DNA of 64,000 nt from Actinomadura graeca (lineage in GTDB: Bacteria; Actinomycetota; Actinomycetes; Streptosporangiales; Streptosporangiaceae), in the NCBI RefSeq assembly GCF_019175365.1, contig NZ_CP059572.1, positions 4,526,001 to 4,590,000 of the forward strand, given 5' to 3'. The stretch's first letter is position 1; each line of letters begins with the position of its first letter. The position numbers and the translations under genes were made by a program. The notes under the pieces are model-generated. The model saw nothing but the letters and a program-made list of their open reading frames with translations. It did not search any database and was not told where the DNA came from. Shown in pieces: positions 51,245-60,702 of this stretch.

Positions 51245-51415
51245 TTATCGGCTTCTGGAGGTCTTGGAGATCAGGGTCACCGCGAGGACGACCAGGACGG
51301 CGACGAACCCGATGAAGAAGAAGACCTTCAGCATGGAGACGACGGCGCCGATGACGCTCATCGCGACCCAGATCGCGAGGACCACACCGAGGATTGTCAG
51401 GATTGTCTTTCCCAT
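51245..51415 (-). CDS. Small two-helix membrane protein
   Basis: 56 aa: GKTILTILGVVLAIWVAMSV, then a second hydrophobic stretch (FFFIGFVAVLVVLAVTLIS) and a KTSRSR tail. ATG 51415 is preceded by GAGGTC; a longer frame to 51505 lacks similarity and a good start. Proteins of this kind are widespread in actinomycetes and of unknown function. Confidence 0.75.
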   Translation of the reverse strand: MGKTILTILGVVLAIWVAMSVIGAVVSMLKVFFFIGFVAVLVVLAVTLISKTSRSR

Positions 51416-51657
51416 GACCTCACCGTAAACCGCCTGTCGTTGATCGTCATCACACCAGGGGACGACCCTGGACCCCCCGCCGCCCGCCGTTCGGCGGAGG
51501 GCCACCCTGAGGCGTCCCAGGGGCGCACCCTGACGGACGGAGGCGGAACGGCCTGGTCGAAACCTTACGGAGTGGTGACAGGGCCGCTGGGACGGCCTCC
51601 CGCGTCGTAGCGTGAAGAGGTGACCTCTCTGCGCGCCTCAGGGCGGGGTGGCGGCCC

Positions 51658-52353
51658 GTGACCCACGCGGGCCGCGTCCTCGTGGTCGACGACGACCCGA
51701 CCGTGGCCGAGGTCGTCGCCCGCTACCTGGCGCGCGACGGCCACGAGGTCGAGTGCGTCGCGGACGGGCACGCGGCGCTGCGCGAGGCCCGCGACCACCC
51801 GCCCGACCTCGTCGTCCTGGACCTGATGCTGCCCGGCATGGACGGCCTGGAGGTGTGTCGGCGGCTCCGCGAGACCTCGGTCGTCCCGATCGTGATGCTG
51901 ACCGCGCTCGGCACCGAGACCGACCGTCTCGTCGGGCTGGAGACCGGCGCCGATGACTATGTGACCAAGCCGTTCAGCCCGCGGGAGCTGACCCTGCGCG
52001 TCCGGTCGGTGCTGCGGCGGGCGCGCGGCGCGATCGTCCCGGCCGGGCCCGGGGCGCCGCTGCGGGACGGCGACCTGGTCGTCGACGTCGGCGCGCACGA
52101 GGCGGCCCTGGGCGGCACGCGGCTGGCGCTGACCGCCCGCGAGTTCGACCTGCTGGCGTTCCTGCTGCGCCACCCCCGGCAGGCGTTCACCCGCGACGAG
52201 CTGCTCCAGCGCGTCTGGGACTGGACGTTCGGCGACTCGTCCACGGTCACCGTCCACGTCCGGCGGCTCCGCGAGAAGATCGAGGACGACCCGGCGGCGC
52301 CGCGCCGCATCGTCACGGTCTGGGGCGTCGGCTACCGGTACGAGCCGCGGTAG
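51658..52353 (+). CDS. OmpR-family response regulator
   Basis: 231 aa. Receiver domain with the acidic pair in VVDDDP, phospho-acceptor Asp in [12 protein letters not shown], the conserved Thr in MLTALG and Lys in [11 protein letters not shown]-terminal winged helix ([40 protein letters not shown]). GTG 51658 begins just before the conserved core. Forms a two-component system with the kinase gene 7 bp downstream. Confidence 0.95.
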   Translation: MTHAGRVLVVDDDPTVAEVVARYLARDGHEVECVADGHAALREARDHPPDLVVLDLMLPGMDGLEVCRRLRETSVVPIVMLTALGTETDRLVGLETGADDYVTKPFSPRELTLRVRSVLRRARGAIVPAGPGAPLRDGDLVVDVGAHEAALGGTRLALTAREFDLLAFLLRHPRQAFTRDELLQRVWDWTFGDSSTVTVHVRRLREKIEDDPAAPRRIVTVWGVGYRYEPR

Positions 52354-52360
52354 GACGGCG

Positions 52361-53476
52361 ATGATCCCGTTCGAGGACCTGCTGTGGGTCGTGTTCTACG
52401 CGGCGCTGGCCGCGCTGGTCGTCGCGGGCGTCGCGCTCGCCCTGCTGCACGCGCTGCGGGAGCGCTCGGTGGCGGTCCAGCTGGCCGTGGTGGGCGCGGC
52501 GACCGTGCTGGCGATGATCTCGGGCATCCTCGTGATCTCGTTCCTGATGCTGCTGAACGACCACGACCGCTCGGTCGTGCTCGCGGTGGTGACGTCCGCG
52601 GGGCTGGTCGCCATGGCGGTGTCGGTGCTGCTCGGGCGGAGGCTGGTGGCCGCGAACCGGGTGCTGGCCGAGGCCGTCCGCGCGGACCGGTTCCGTCCCC
52701 CGGCCGCGCGGCTGCCCGCCGAGCTGGCCGAGCTGTCGCGCGAGCTGGAGGCCGCCTACGACCGGCTGGCCGCCGCGCACGCGCGCGAGCAGGCGCTGGA
52801 GGCCAGCCGCCGCGAGCTGGTCGCCTGGGTGAGCCACGACCTGCGCACCCCGCTGGCCGGGCTGCGGGCGATGGCCGAGGCGCTGGAGGACGGCGTGGTC
52901 GCCGACCAGCGCACCGTCCGGCGCTACCACGAGCGGATCCGCGTCGAGGCGGAGCGGCTCACCGAGATGGTGGACGACCTGTTCGAGCTGTCCCGGATCC
53001 ACGCGGGCGCCCTGCGGCTGTCGCGGCGGCGCGTGGGCCTCGCGGACCTGGTCGCCGAGGCCGTGGCGGGCACGGAGCCGCTCGCGCGGGCCAAGGGGGT
53101 GCGCGTCCGCGGCGACGTCCGGGAGGGGCTGCCCGTCCAGGTGGACACGGGGGAGCTGGGCCGCGCGCTCCGCAACCTCGTGGTGAACGCGATCCGGCAC
53201 ACCCCGAGCGACGGCGCGGTGGAGATCATCGGCGAGGTCCTGGACGGCGAGGCGAGGGTGACGGTCGCCGACGCCTGCGGCGGCATCCCCGAGGAGGACC
53301 TGCCGCGCGTGTTCGACGTGGCGTTCCGCGGTGAGGCCGCCCGCACCCCGGGCGGCGGCGCCGGACTCGGCCTGGCCATCGCCCGGGGCATCGTCGAGGC
53401 CCACGCCGGGCGGATCGGCGTGGCGAACGAGGGGCCGGGGTGCCGTTTCGAGGTCCGTCTCCCCCTCGGCTCCTGA
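52361..53476 (+). CDS. Sensor histidine kinase
   Basis: 371 aa. Two membrane helices ([20 protein letters not shown] and a second near residue 50-85) are separated by almost no external loop, so it probably senses membrane or intracellular signals. His[22 protein letters not shown]. HATPase: N box [22 protein letters not shown] and a [20 protein letters not shown] box. Transcribed with the response regulator upstream. Confidence 0.94.
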   Translation: MIPFEDLLWVVFYAALAALVVAGVALALLHALRERSVAVQLAVVGAATVLAMISGILVISFLMLLNDHDRSVVLAVVTSAGLVAMAVSVLLGRRLVAANRVLAEAVRADRFRPPAARLPAELAELSRELEAAYDRLAAAHAREQALEASRRELVAWVSHDLRTPLAGLRAMAEALEDGVVADQRTVRRYHERIRVEAERLTEMVDDLFELSRIHAGALRLSRRRVGLADLVAEAVAGTEPLARAKGVRVRGDVREGLPVQVDTGELGRALRNLVVNAIRHTPSDGAVEIIGEVLDGEARVTVADACGGIPEEDLPRVFDVAFRGEAARTPGGGAGLGLAIARGIVEAHAGRIGVANEGPGCRFEVRLPLGS

Positions 53477-53503
53477 CGTCCGGTGGCCGGCCGTCAGGCC
53501 GGT

Positions 53504-53875
53504 CTATTTGTCGATGGCGTCGTCGATGGCGCGGAAGGTGGGGCAGGGCCAGCGCCACATGCATGCGCGGCAGCGCCGGATGGGGCTGTCGGGATCGCTG
53601 GTGATGCCGCCCGCCTCCTGGGGACGATGCAGTTCGAGCAGGCGGATGCCCAGGTCCGCGAACGCGATCACCTCGTCCCGCGCGCCGGCGAGGAAGGCGA
53701 TGTCCTCACGGGCGAGGCGGGTCCGGACGGGAACGAATCCCTGTTTGTTCACCAGGCGGGACAGGTACCGCGTGGAGGAACGCCAGGACGTGGACTTCTC
53801 CGAGCGCGCGCGGATCGTCTCCAGCCGCTCGCGGAGCCGTGTCTCTCTCGGGTCCGCCACTCGATCGGCTTTCAC
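53504..53875 (-). CDS. Actinobacterial protein with C-terminal CRAC-type motif, unknown
   Basis: 123 aa soluble protein. GTG 53875 has AGGAGGT 9 nt upstream. The C-terminal end PIRRCRACMWRWPCPTFRAI, with three cysteines, resembles the CxxC...CPT tails seen in many small streptomycete proteins and may bind a metal. Function unknown. It is convergent with the kinase gene. Confidence 0.75.
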   Translation of the reverse strand: MKADRVADPRETRLRERLETIRARSEKSTSWRSSTRYLSRLVNKQGFVPVRTRLAREDIAFLAGARDEVIAFADLGIRLLELHRPQEAGGITSDPDSPIRRCRACMWRWPCPTFRAIDDAIDK

Positions 53876-54127
53876 GTGCGGCGCACCTCCTCAAGCCGCT
53901 GTTGCACGCGCCCAGCCTTCCCTACTCGGACGCTCCGCGAGGTAGAACCACGCAGAACACCGGCGCGGCCGCCACCTTCACGCATAACCGAAACCACGAC
54001 ATCACCCAACGTAGTTCACAAAGCGTACGGGCTACTCCGGCGGTGACGCGTCCCGGACACGCCCACGCCACACGGGACTTGGTGAACTGTCTGGCCCGCA
54101 CGCCTTCGGCGAGATAGTGTGCCGAAC

Positions 54128-54463
54128 GTGGAGTTGAACGTCTCGACTGCGTCTCAGGGTGGTCACGCCGTCGTCACGGCGACCGGCGAACTCGACCTGT
54201 ACACCGCGCCCAGGTTGCAGGCGGCCCTCGCGGGCCTCCTGCGCGACCAGGTCAACCGCATCGTGGTCGATCTGGAAGGAGTCGAGTTCTGCGACTCGAC
54301 CGGCATGAACGTGCTCCTTGCGGCCATGAAGCGGCTCAAGGAGCAGGGCGGCGCGCTCGAGCTCGCCGCTCCGCGCCCGGCCGTGAAGCGGATCCTCCAG
54401 GTCACCGGACTCGACACCGTCTTCACCGTCATCGATGCCGCGCCGGCCTTGGACGCCGGCTGA
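54128..54463 (+). CDS. STAS-domain anti-sigma-factor antagonist (BldG-like)
   Basis: 111 aa. VELNVSTASQGGHAVVTATG, GELDLYTAPRLQAAL and the phosphorylatable serine in FCDSTGMNVLL identify a SpoIIAA/BldG-type antagonist. GTG 54128 is preferred to an in-frame GTG at 54119: TAGTGT at 54115-54120 stands 7 nt before it, giving a leaderless start, and the N-terminus then aligns with BldG. It probably releases a sigma factor from an RsbW-like kinase such as that at 40.2 kb (inference). Confidence 0.9.
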   Translation: MELNVSTASQGGHAVVTATGELDLYTAPRLQAALAGLLRDQVNRIVVDLEGVEFCDSTGMNVLLAAMKRLKEQGGALELAAPRPAVKRILQVTGLDTVFTVIDAAPALDAG

Positions 54464-54472
54464 ACGAAGTCC

Positions 54473-54526
54473 CCGAACGCCCCAGAAGTACCGAACGCCT
54501 CGGAGTACCCGAACGCCCCGAGGTAC
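54473..54526 (+). repeat. Three degenerate 18-bp tandem repeats
   Basis: CCGAACGCCCCAGAAGTA, CCGAACGCCTCGGAGTAC and CCGAACGCCCCGAGGTAC, immediately after the STAS gene stop; the start of a fourth copy (CCGATGG) follows. Confidence 0.85.
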
Positions 54527-54653
54527 CCGATGGACCCGGACGGCGCGGAGGGCCCCGGCGTCCGCGCGGGTGCGGCGCACGGCCGGTGGAGCGAGGCCGG
54601 AGGCGTGCCCGTTGGGCCGGGATCGCGGGCACCACTGCACTACGATCACCGGT

Positions 54654-55385
54654 ATGCAGGACGTAGCGGTGATCATCCCGGCCAAGGACGAAGCCGACCG
54701 CATCGCGGCCACCGTCAAGGCCGCGCAGGAACTGCCCGGCGCCGGCCTGGTCATGGTGGTCGACGACGGCTCGTCCGACGGCACCGGGCGGGTCGCCCGG
54801 CAGGCCGGGGCGCGGGTCGTGCGGCACGGCCGCAACCGCGGCAAGGGCGCGGCGATGGAGACCGGCGCCGAGGCCGTCCGGCTGCTGGACGAGGACCGCG
54901 AGCAGCCCCGCCACCTGCTGTTCCTGGACGCCGACCTCGCCGAGACCGCGCGTGAGGCGGCGCCGCTGGCGGAGCCGGTGCTGGCCGGTGAGGCGGACAT
55001 GACGATCGCGGCGTTCTCCTCGACCGTGAAGCTCGGCGGGCACGGGTTCGTCGTCCGGCTGTCCCGCGACGGGATCAGGCGCGCCACCGGCTGGGAGGCC
55101 ACCCAGCCCCTCAACGGGCAGCGCTGCCTGACGCGGGCCGCGTTCGACGCCGCGCTCCCCTTGGCCGCCGGGTTCGGCGTGGAGACCGCCCTCACCATCG
55201 ACCTGCTGCGCAAGGGGTTCCGGGTGACGGAGGTGGAGGTGCCGCTGGCGCACCGCGCGACCGGCACCGACTGGCGCGCGCAGGTGCACCGGGCCCGGCA
55301 GTTCCGCGACGTGGCCAGGGCCCTCGCCGTCCGCGAGCCCGTGGTGGCCGGGCAGCTCGCCCGCTTGGGCGGCCGTAGACGATGA
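54654..55385 (+). CDS. Family 2 glycosyltransferase (dolichyl-phosphate-sugar synthase-like)
   Basis: 243 aa. VAVIIPAKDEADRIAATV, VVDDGSSDGTG, GRNRGKGAAMETG and LFLDADLAE are standard GT2 motifs; QPLNGQRCLTRAAF fits polyprenyl-phosphate sugar transferases. No membrane helices. ATG 54654 is leaderless (TACGAT 54641-54646, 7 nt upstream). It overlaps the next gene by 4 bp, so it may provide the polyprenyl-phosphate-sugar donor for the downstream membrane glycosyltransferase. Confidence 0.9.
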   Translation: MQDVAVIIPAKDEADRIAATVKAAQELPGAGLVMVVDDGSSDGTGRVARQAGARVVRHGRNRGKGAAMETGAEAVRLLDEDREQPRHLLFLDADLAETAREAAPLAEPVLAGEADMTIAAFSSTVKLGGHGFVVRLSRDGIRRATGWEATQPLNGQRCLTRAAFDAALPLAAGFGVETALTIDLLRKGFRVTEVEVPLAHRATGTDWRAQVHRARQFRDVARALAVREPVVAGQLARLGGRRR

Positions 55386-56941
55386 CCCGTCCCGGCCCCG
55401 GCGCGTCCCGCGTGGGCCACAAGAACCCCCCGAACGAAGAACCCGCCGAGCGGGCGGCGCCCGGACGACGAGCCGGGACCGCCGGGTTGTACGCCATCGG
55501 CGCCGCCGTCGCGTGCTTCTTCACCGTCGCCGTGCTGGGGCCGTCGGCGTTCGTGCCCACCCTGGCGGGCGACGGCGGCCATCCCCCTTATTCGCTGGAC
55601 GCCCATCCCCCGCCCCACCTGGTGATCGGGCTCGCGGCCGGTGGTGTGCTCGCGGGCGCCGCCGGGCTCGGGCTGTGCCTCGCGGCCGTCGCGCGCGGCT
55701 GGCGCGTGAGGCCGTTCCCGCTGGTCGCCGCCGGGCTGCTCGCCGCGGTGGCGTTCACGTTCCTGCCGCCGTCCGGGTCGGCCGACCACCTGAACTACGC
55801 CTCCTACGGGCGGATGGCGGCGACCGGCCACGACCCGTACGTCACGCGGGCCGTGGACCTGCCCGGCGACCCGGTGGCCGGTTCGCCCGAGGAATGGCGG
55901 TTCACTCCGTCGGTGTACGGGCCGATCGCGACGGGCTCCCAGGCGTTCGCGTCGTGGGCCGGGGGCGGCTCGGTGCGGCTGACGGTGTTCGTCCTGTCCG
56001 TGATCAACACGCTGGCGTTCGCGCTCACCGCCCTCGTCCTCTACCGGACGGCCCGGAGCGACGGGCGGCGGCTGCGCACCGCCCTGCTGTGGACGTGCAA
56101 CCCGCTGCTGCTGTTCCACCTGGTCTCGGGCGCGCACAACGACGTCCTGGCGATAGCGCCGATCGTGGCGGCCCTCGCGGTCTTCACCGGGCCGTCGCCG
56201 GGTCCCCGGCGGGCGCTGGCCGCGGGGATGCTGGCCGGTGCCGGCGCCGCGATCAAACTGCCCGCCGCGCTGGCGGGCGGCGGGCCCGGCTGGACGCTGC
56301 TGCGGGACGCCTGGACGTCGCGGAGCCCCCGGGCGGTCGCGGGCCTCGCCGCCCTCGCCGGGGGAGCGGGCGCCGTGGTCGCGGTCGCCTACGTGCTCGC
56401 CGGGCCGCACGCACTGGACCAGGTCAGCCAGGCGAGCAACATGGTCTCGCTCGCCACCCCCTGGCATCTGGTGGACGTCCTGCTGGGACGAGGCGAACAC
56501 CGCGGCGTCATCAAGGCCGGTTCGATGGTCCTCGGAGTGCTCCTGTTCGTCCTGCTGGCGCGCGCGCTGCCGAAGGACGAAGAAGACCAGCGCCGGATAG
56601 CCGCGGCGCTGATCCTCGCCTGGCTCCTGGCCGCCCCCTACGAACTCCCCTGGTACGACGGGTTCGGCTGGGCGCTTCTGGCGCTGCTCCCCTGGACGCG
56701 CTTCGACTGGGTGCTCCTCGCCCACACCACCGCACTCAGCCTGGCCTACCTGCCCGCGCGCGCGCCCGCCCGCATCGGCCTGCCGGAAAGCCTGTCCTGG
56801 CTCGTCACGGTCGTTCGGCCGACGGTGATCCCGTGGACGCTCCTCGCGGTTCTCGTGGTTCTGGCCGCTCTCTGTCTGCGATCAGGTCGAGCTCCAGCGA
56901 CCGGACGCCCGCCGCGAGCATCAGCGGGGTCGCCAGGCTGA
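55382..56941 (+). CDS. Polyprenyl-phosphate-dependent membrane glycosyltransferase (MptB-like)
   Basis: 519 aa with about 12 helices. DHLNYASYGRMAATGHDPY, WRFTPSVYGPIATGSQAFA and NPLLLFHLVSGAHND contain the Asp-Tyr-Gly-N-P-Y and GAHND signatures of actinobacterial alpha-mannosyltransferases that use polyprenyl-phosphate sugars (GT-C fold). ATGA overlap with the GT2 gene. Its last codons overlap the end of the convergent gene by 137 bp; the final helix (TLLAVLVVLAALCL) lies in that overlap. Likely involved in cell-envelope glycan synthesis. Confidence 0.88.
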   Translation: MTRPGPGASRVGHKNPPNEEPAERAAPGRRAGTAGLYAIGAAVACFFTVAVLGPSAFVPTLAGDGGHPPYSLDAHPPPHLVIGLAAGGVLAGAAGLGLCLAAVARGWRVRPFPLVAAGLLAAVAFTFLPPSGSADHLNYASYGRMAATGHDPYVTRAVDLPGDPVAGSPEEWRFTPSVYGPIATGSQAFASWAGGGSVRLTVFVLSVINTLAFALTALVLYRTARSDGRRLRTALLWTCNPLLLFHLVSGAHNDVLAIAPIVAALAVFTGPSPGPRRALAAGMLAGAGAAIKLPAALAGGGPGWTLLRDAWTSRSPRAVAGLAALAGGAGAVVAVAYVLAGPHALDQVSQASNMVSLATPWHLVDVLLGRGEHRGVIKAGSMVLGVLLFVLLARALPKDEEDQRRIAAALILAWLLAAPYELPWYDGFGWALLALLPWTRFDWVLLAHTTALSLAYLPARAPARIGLPESLSWLVTVVRPTVIPWTLLAVLVVLAALCLRSGRAPATGRPPRASAGSPG

Positions 56942-59123
56942 ACGCCACCGACATGATCACCACGCCGGAGTCGTTCACCAGCGTGCCGATGACGCCGACC
57001 GCCAGCGCGCAGACCAGCGCCGGGCGCATCGTGATGCTGTGCTCGTACGAGCGGCTGAGCAGCGAGATCCGCCACCGGTTCGGCCGGACGAGCACGAAGA
57101 ACAGGAACCCGAGGGCCGCCGCCAGGGGGAGCGTGAACGGCCAGTAGCCGAGGCTGCCGACCATGGCCTCGAACTTGCGCTTCACGACCTCCCAGGCATC
57201 CCCGTCCATGAGGTCCTGCCAGAACCGGCCGAGGTGCGTCGGGTTGGCGCTGCGCGAGTTCACGTAGGAGATGAGCAGCACCAGCACGAGCCCCGCCGCG
57301 CAGAACAGGGCGAGCCGGAGCGGCGACACCCGGCGGCCCGCGATCATCATGCCGAGCATGGCGAACGCGGGCACGATCGCCAGGACGCCGCCGAAGTCGC
57401 TGCCCCAGGCGGGCAGCCCGTCGACCGCGACCGCGACGACGCCGACCAGCGCGACCACGCCGACCGCCGCGGCCTTCCCGTCCCGGTAGGCGAGCCACCT
57501 GGGCGGGGGCGGGCCGTCGCGTCCGGGACGTCCGGCGCGCAGGGGGTACTCGGCCAGCCACGCCGAGGTCAGGATCGCGGCGACGGCGAACAGCGCGAAC
57601 GCCTGGTTGCCGAACCCGTAGAAGCGCCCGGCGACGAGCGCGGTGTAGCCCATCAGGGTGTTGAGCTGGAGCGCCGAGCCCGTCATCACGTCCAGCGCGA
57701 GGATGAGCGCGGTCAGCCCGGTGATGATCAGGCCGGGGGCGAACGACGAGCGGCGCCACGGACCGGCCAGCGCCACGCCCGTCATCAGGCCCGCGAAGCC
57801 CAGCACCGCGCAGATCAGGGTGAGGGTCGGGCGCGGGGCCTGCCACCACGGCATCGACCCCGCCAGGAAGGACGCGCCCGGCGCCGAGCCGCCGAGCAGC
57901 GCGATGACACGGGTCCCGCCGAGGATCCGCGCACGTGACCGCTGGTCGCCGCCCAGCCGCCGCAGCGCCAGCGCCGCGATCCCGTACAGGACGAGCTGCA
58001 CCGCGAACAGCACCCAGTAGAACGAGGTCTGGACGTTGCGGATCGCCTGCGCCGCGACGTCCTCGTCCTCCAGCGCGGCCACCCGGTCCGAGGTGGACGC
58101 CGACGACGGCTGGGAGCGCCACTGCGACCCGACGGCCTCCTTGGGCTGCGGCAGCCCCAGCAGCTTCAGCGTGGTCGCGGTGAGGTCGGTGAGCGTGACG
58201 AGGCCGTCCTGCCGGGTGGCGCCCGAGGTCAGGAAGCCCGGCCCGTAGCCGCCGCCCTTCGCCGCGGCGACGCGGAGGCGGGGCCGGACGCCGGTGTCGG
58301 AGAGCCCCGCGACCAGCACCGTCGTGCCGCCCGGGACGCCCGACAGCACCTGCGCGACCCGGCGGTCGACGGCGGCCGCGGCGGCGCCGCGCTGGTCGTC
58401 CTCGACCGGGACCTGATCGCCGTGCGGGTCCACCCCGGCGTCGAGGTAGGCGCGGAACATCTCGTCGACGTCCACGGCGGTGATCTCGCAGCGGGACCAC
58501 TCGGCGGCGGTGACCTTGTCCGGGGACGGCGCGTAGTGGTCGACCCGCCCGTTGCCGTCACCGAGCCCGAACACCGCGCCGGGCCCGACCGCCGTCGTGC
58601 AGCCGCCCGCCGAGTGGACGGCGTCGCCGAGCAGCCCGACCTGTGCGTGGTAGGACGTCCCGGCGTTGTCGCCCTTGATCGCGGGCCAGCCCGGCGCGAC
58701 CGCGCCGCCGGGGGGCGGCGGCCCGCTGGGGGAGGGCTGCCCGGAGACGATGGGGGAGGAGGGCAGCGCGCAGTCACCGTGCGCCAGCCGGGCCCGCTGC
58801 CCCGCCGACAGCGTCAGCCAGCCGTCCGTGGGACACGTGTTGACCTTGGTGGTGCGGACGCTGAGGCCACCGGCCGAGCCCTGCGCGGTCAGGCCCCAGA
58901 GGGCCGGGGTCCGCTGGGGCCCGATGTCCTTCCACAGCAGCCCGGGAATCCCGATGATCACGACCCGGCCGGTGATCGTGGGCGCCGCCGCGCGCCCGTC
59001 CGCCACCGCGTTCCCGCCGGTGGCCGGGGTTCCCGCGACCGCCGGCGCCGAACCGGACAGGCCGCCCAGGACCGCCACGACGACGGCGAGGAACACCCCG
59101 ATCCCCGTCCCCCGCGCAATCAT
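56805..59123 (-). CDS. Large membrane protein with phosphatase-like extracytoplasmic N-terminal half
   Basis: 772 aa. A signal helix is followed by about 340 extracytoplasmic residues: RVVIIGIPGLLWKDIGPQ, TCPTDGWLTLSAGQRA, then TVLVAGLSDTG and LVTLTDLTATTLKLLGLP. The pattern of an initial metal-site strand and terminal Asp/His blocks recalls alkaline-phosphatase-superfamily proteins, but not all ligands can be assigned. The second half has about 12 helices. The family is common in actinobacteria without known role. TAGCCT 7 nt before the ATG (minus strand) suggests a leaderless mRNA. Confidence 0.8.
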   Translation of the reverse strand: MIARGTGIGVFLAVVVAVLGGLSGSAPAVAGTPATGGNAVADGRAAAPTITGRVVIIGIPGLLWKDIGPQRTPALWGLTAQGSAGGLSVRTTKVNTCPTDGWLTLSAGQRARLAHGDCALPSSPIVSGQPSPSGPPPPGGAVAPGWPAIKGDNAGTSYHAQVGLLGDAVHSAGGCTTAVGPGAVFGLGDGNGRVDHYAPSPDKVTAAEWSRCEITAVDVDEMFRAYLDAGVDPHGDQVPVEDDQRGAAAAAVDRRVAQVLSGVPGGTTVLVAGLSDTGVRPRLRVAAAKGGGYGPGFLTSGATRQDGLVTLTDLTATTLKLLGLPQPKEAVGSQWRSQPSSASTSDRVAALEDEDVAAQAIRNVQTSFYWVLFAVQLVLYGIAALALRRLGGDQRSRARILGGTRVIALLGGSAPGASFLAGSMPWWQAPRPTLTLICAVLGFAGLMTGVALAGPWRRSSFAPGLIITGLTALILALDVMTGSALQLNTLMGYTALVAGRFYGFGNQAFALFAVAAILTSAWLAEYPLRAGRPGRDGPPPPRWLAYRDGKAAAVGVVALVGVVAVAVDGLPAWGSDFGGVLAIVPAFAMLGMMIAGRRVSPLRLALFCAAGLVLVLLISYVNSRSANPTHLGRFWQDLMDGDAWEVVKRKFEAMVGSLGYWPFTLPLAAALGFLFFVLVRPNRWRISLLSRSYEHSITMRPALVCALAVGVIGTLVNDSGVVIMSVAFSLATPLMLAAGVRSLELDLIADRERPEPREPRGASTGSPSAERP

Positions 59124-59310
59124 GGCCCTCAGGCTACAAGAGGCTCACCGGCACGCGCGGGGCGTCCGGGACGGCGCCGGGTACGGCCCCGGAACCCCGC
59201 CCGCGCGGCGCGGCGGGCGCGGCGCGAAAGGGCGCCCGGGTGCATATCCTGCATCCTCGGGACGGCCCGCTCCGGACGGGCCGGCGTCCCGCTTACGCCA
59301 GGATGTGGGG

Positions 59311-60702
59311 ATGCGCGAAGTCAGTGGTGCGGGTGAGGGGTCCGAGCCCTCACGCGCCGCGAGGCGGTGGGGCACACCCGCGGACCTGCTGATCCTGCTG
59401 GCCGGGATCGCCGTCGCGGTCGTGGCGGTGACGCCGATCGTCACCCGCTGGCTGGGCAACCAGCCCGACCAGAGGCTCGTCGACCTGGAGGTCTACCGGG
59501 ACGGCGGGCGCGCGCTGCTGCGAGGCGCGCCGCTCTACGACGTCCTGACGCAGCCGCCGCAGTTCCTGCCCTTCACCTACCCGCCCTTCGCGGCCGTCCT
59601 GGCCGTGCCGTTCACCCTGCTCCCCTGGCGCGCGGCGCAGTGGACGTGGACGATCCTGCTGTACGCCGCCCTGGTGATCTCCGTCTGGTACGCGTTCCGC
59701 GACCTCGTCCGGCGGGCGGGCCGCTGGGCGCCGCTCGCCGCCGGCGTCCTCGTCGCGGCGACGGCCTGGCTCGACCCCGTCCGCGACCAGATCCGGTTCG
59801 GGCAGGTGGGGCTGTTCCTGCTCGCGCTGTGCCTGGCCGACTGCTGCACGCGCTCGGCGCGCTGGCCGCGCGGCATGCTCGTCGGCCTCGCCCTTGCGAT
59901 CAAGCTGGTGCCGGGCGTCTTCCTCATCTACTTCCTCATCACCGGGCGGCGGGACGCGGCGGTCAACGCGCTCCTCACGGCCGCCGCCGCGACGCTCGGC
60001 GCGTTCGCGCTGCTGCCGTCCGACTCGGCCGACTACTGGTTCGGCGCGTTGCTCCAGGGAGGCGACCGCACCGGCAGCGTGAGCGGCACCACCAACCAGG
60101 CGATCAACGGGGTCGTCGCGCGGATCCTGCCCGAGGGGCCCGCCAGGTCGCTGGTGTGGCTGGTGCTGGTCCTGGCGATGGCCTACTACGGCTTCAAGCT
60201 CGCCCGCCACGTCACCTACAAGGCGGATGAGAAGGCCGACCTTCCCTCCCTCACCGGACGCGTCGGCGGCACCGACCACTACGCGGCCGCCGACCGGCTC
60301 GCCGGGCCGGACGCCTACAGCCTGCTGCTGGCGGGCGTCGCGATCGTCGGGCTGCTGTCGGTCCTGCTGTCCCCCGTGGGCTGGATCCACCACCTGGTGT
60401 GGATCATCCCAGTTATCGGCGCTTTGGCCGGAGATGGGCGGGACACGCGCAGATGTCTGATCGCCGCCGCCGTCTGGGTCTACTTCCTGTTCCCGCTGCC
60501 CTGGTGGGGGACCAAGCTGATCGGCCCGGACCACTCCCTTTTCTCGGTTTTCTGGGGCCGGGTGGTCCAGGACGCGTTCGGCGCCGCGGCGATCGCGGCG
60601 GTGGTCGTCCTCGGTGTCTGGCTCCCGAAACGGCTCTTTCCCGGGCCCGGTGACGAAGATACTTCGCAACGTGAGGTGGAGATCGGTACGCTCGCCCCGT
60701 GA
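59311..60702 (+). CDS. GT87-family (DUF2029) membrane glycosyltransferase
   Basis: 463 aa with about 10 helices. VDLEVYRDGGRALLRGAPLYD carries the DxxxYR-type catalytic Asp of GT87 (PimE-like alpha-mannosyltransferases); FTYPPFAAVLAVPF, GQVGLFLLALCLAD and SPVGWIHHLVWIIPV are typical. Uses polyprenyl-phosphate mannose in family precedents. ATG 59311 has CAGGAT 6 nt upstream (leaderless); a longer open frame to 58666 is antisense to the preceding gene and rejected. Its stop overlaps the next start. Confidence 0.9.
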   Translation: MREVSGAGEGSEPSRAARRWGTPADLLILLAGIAVAVVAVTPIVTRWLGNQPDQRLVDLEVYRDGGRALLRGAPLYDVLTQPPQFLPFTYPPFAAVLAVPFTLLPWRAAQWTWTILLYAALVISVWYAFRDLVRRAGRWAPLAAGVLVAATAWLDPVRDQIRFGQVGLFLLALCLADCCTRSARWPRGMLVGLALAIKLVPGVFLIYFLITGRRDAAVNALLTAAAATLGAFALLPSDSADYWFGALLQGGDRTGSVSGTTNQAINGVVARILPEGPARSLVWLVLVLAMAYYGFKLARHVTYKADEKADLPSLTGRVGGTDHYAAADRLAGPDAYSLLLAGVAIVGLLSVLLSPVGWIHHLVWIIPVIGALAGDGRDTRRCLIAAAVWVYFLFPLPWWGTKLIGPDHSLFSVFWGRVVQDAFGAAAIAAVVVLGVWLPKRLFPGPGDEDTSQREVEIGTLAP

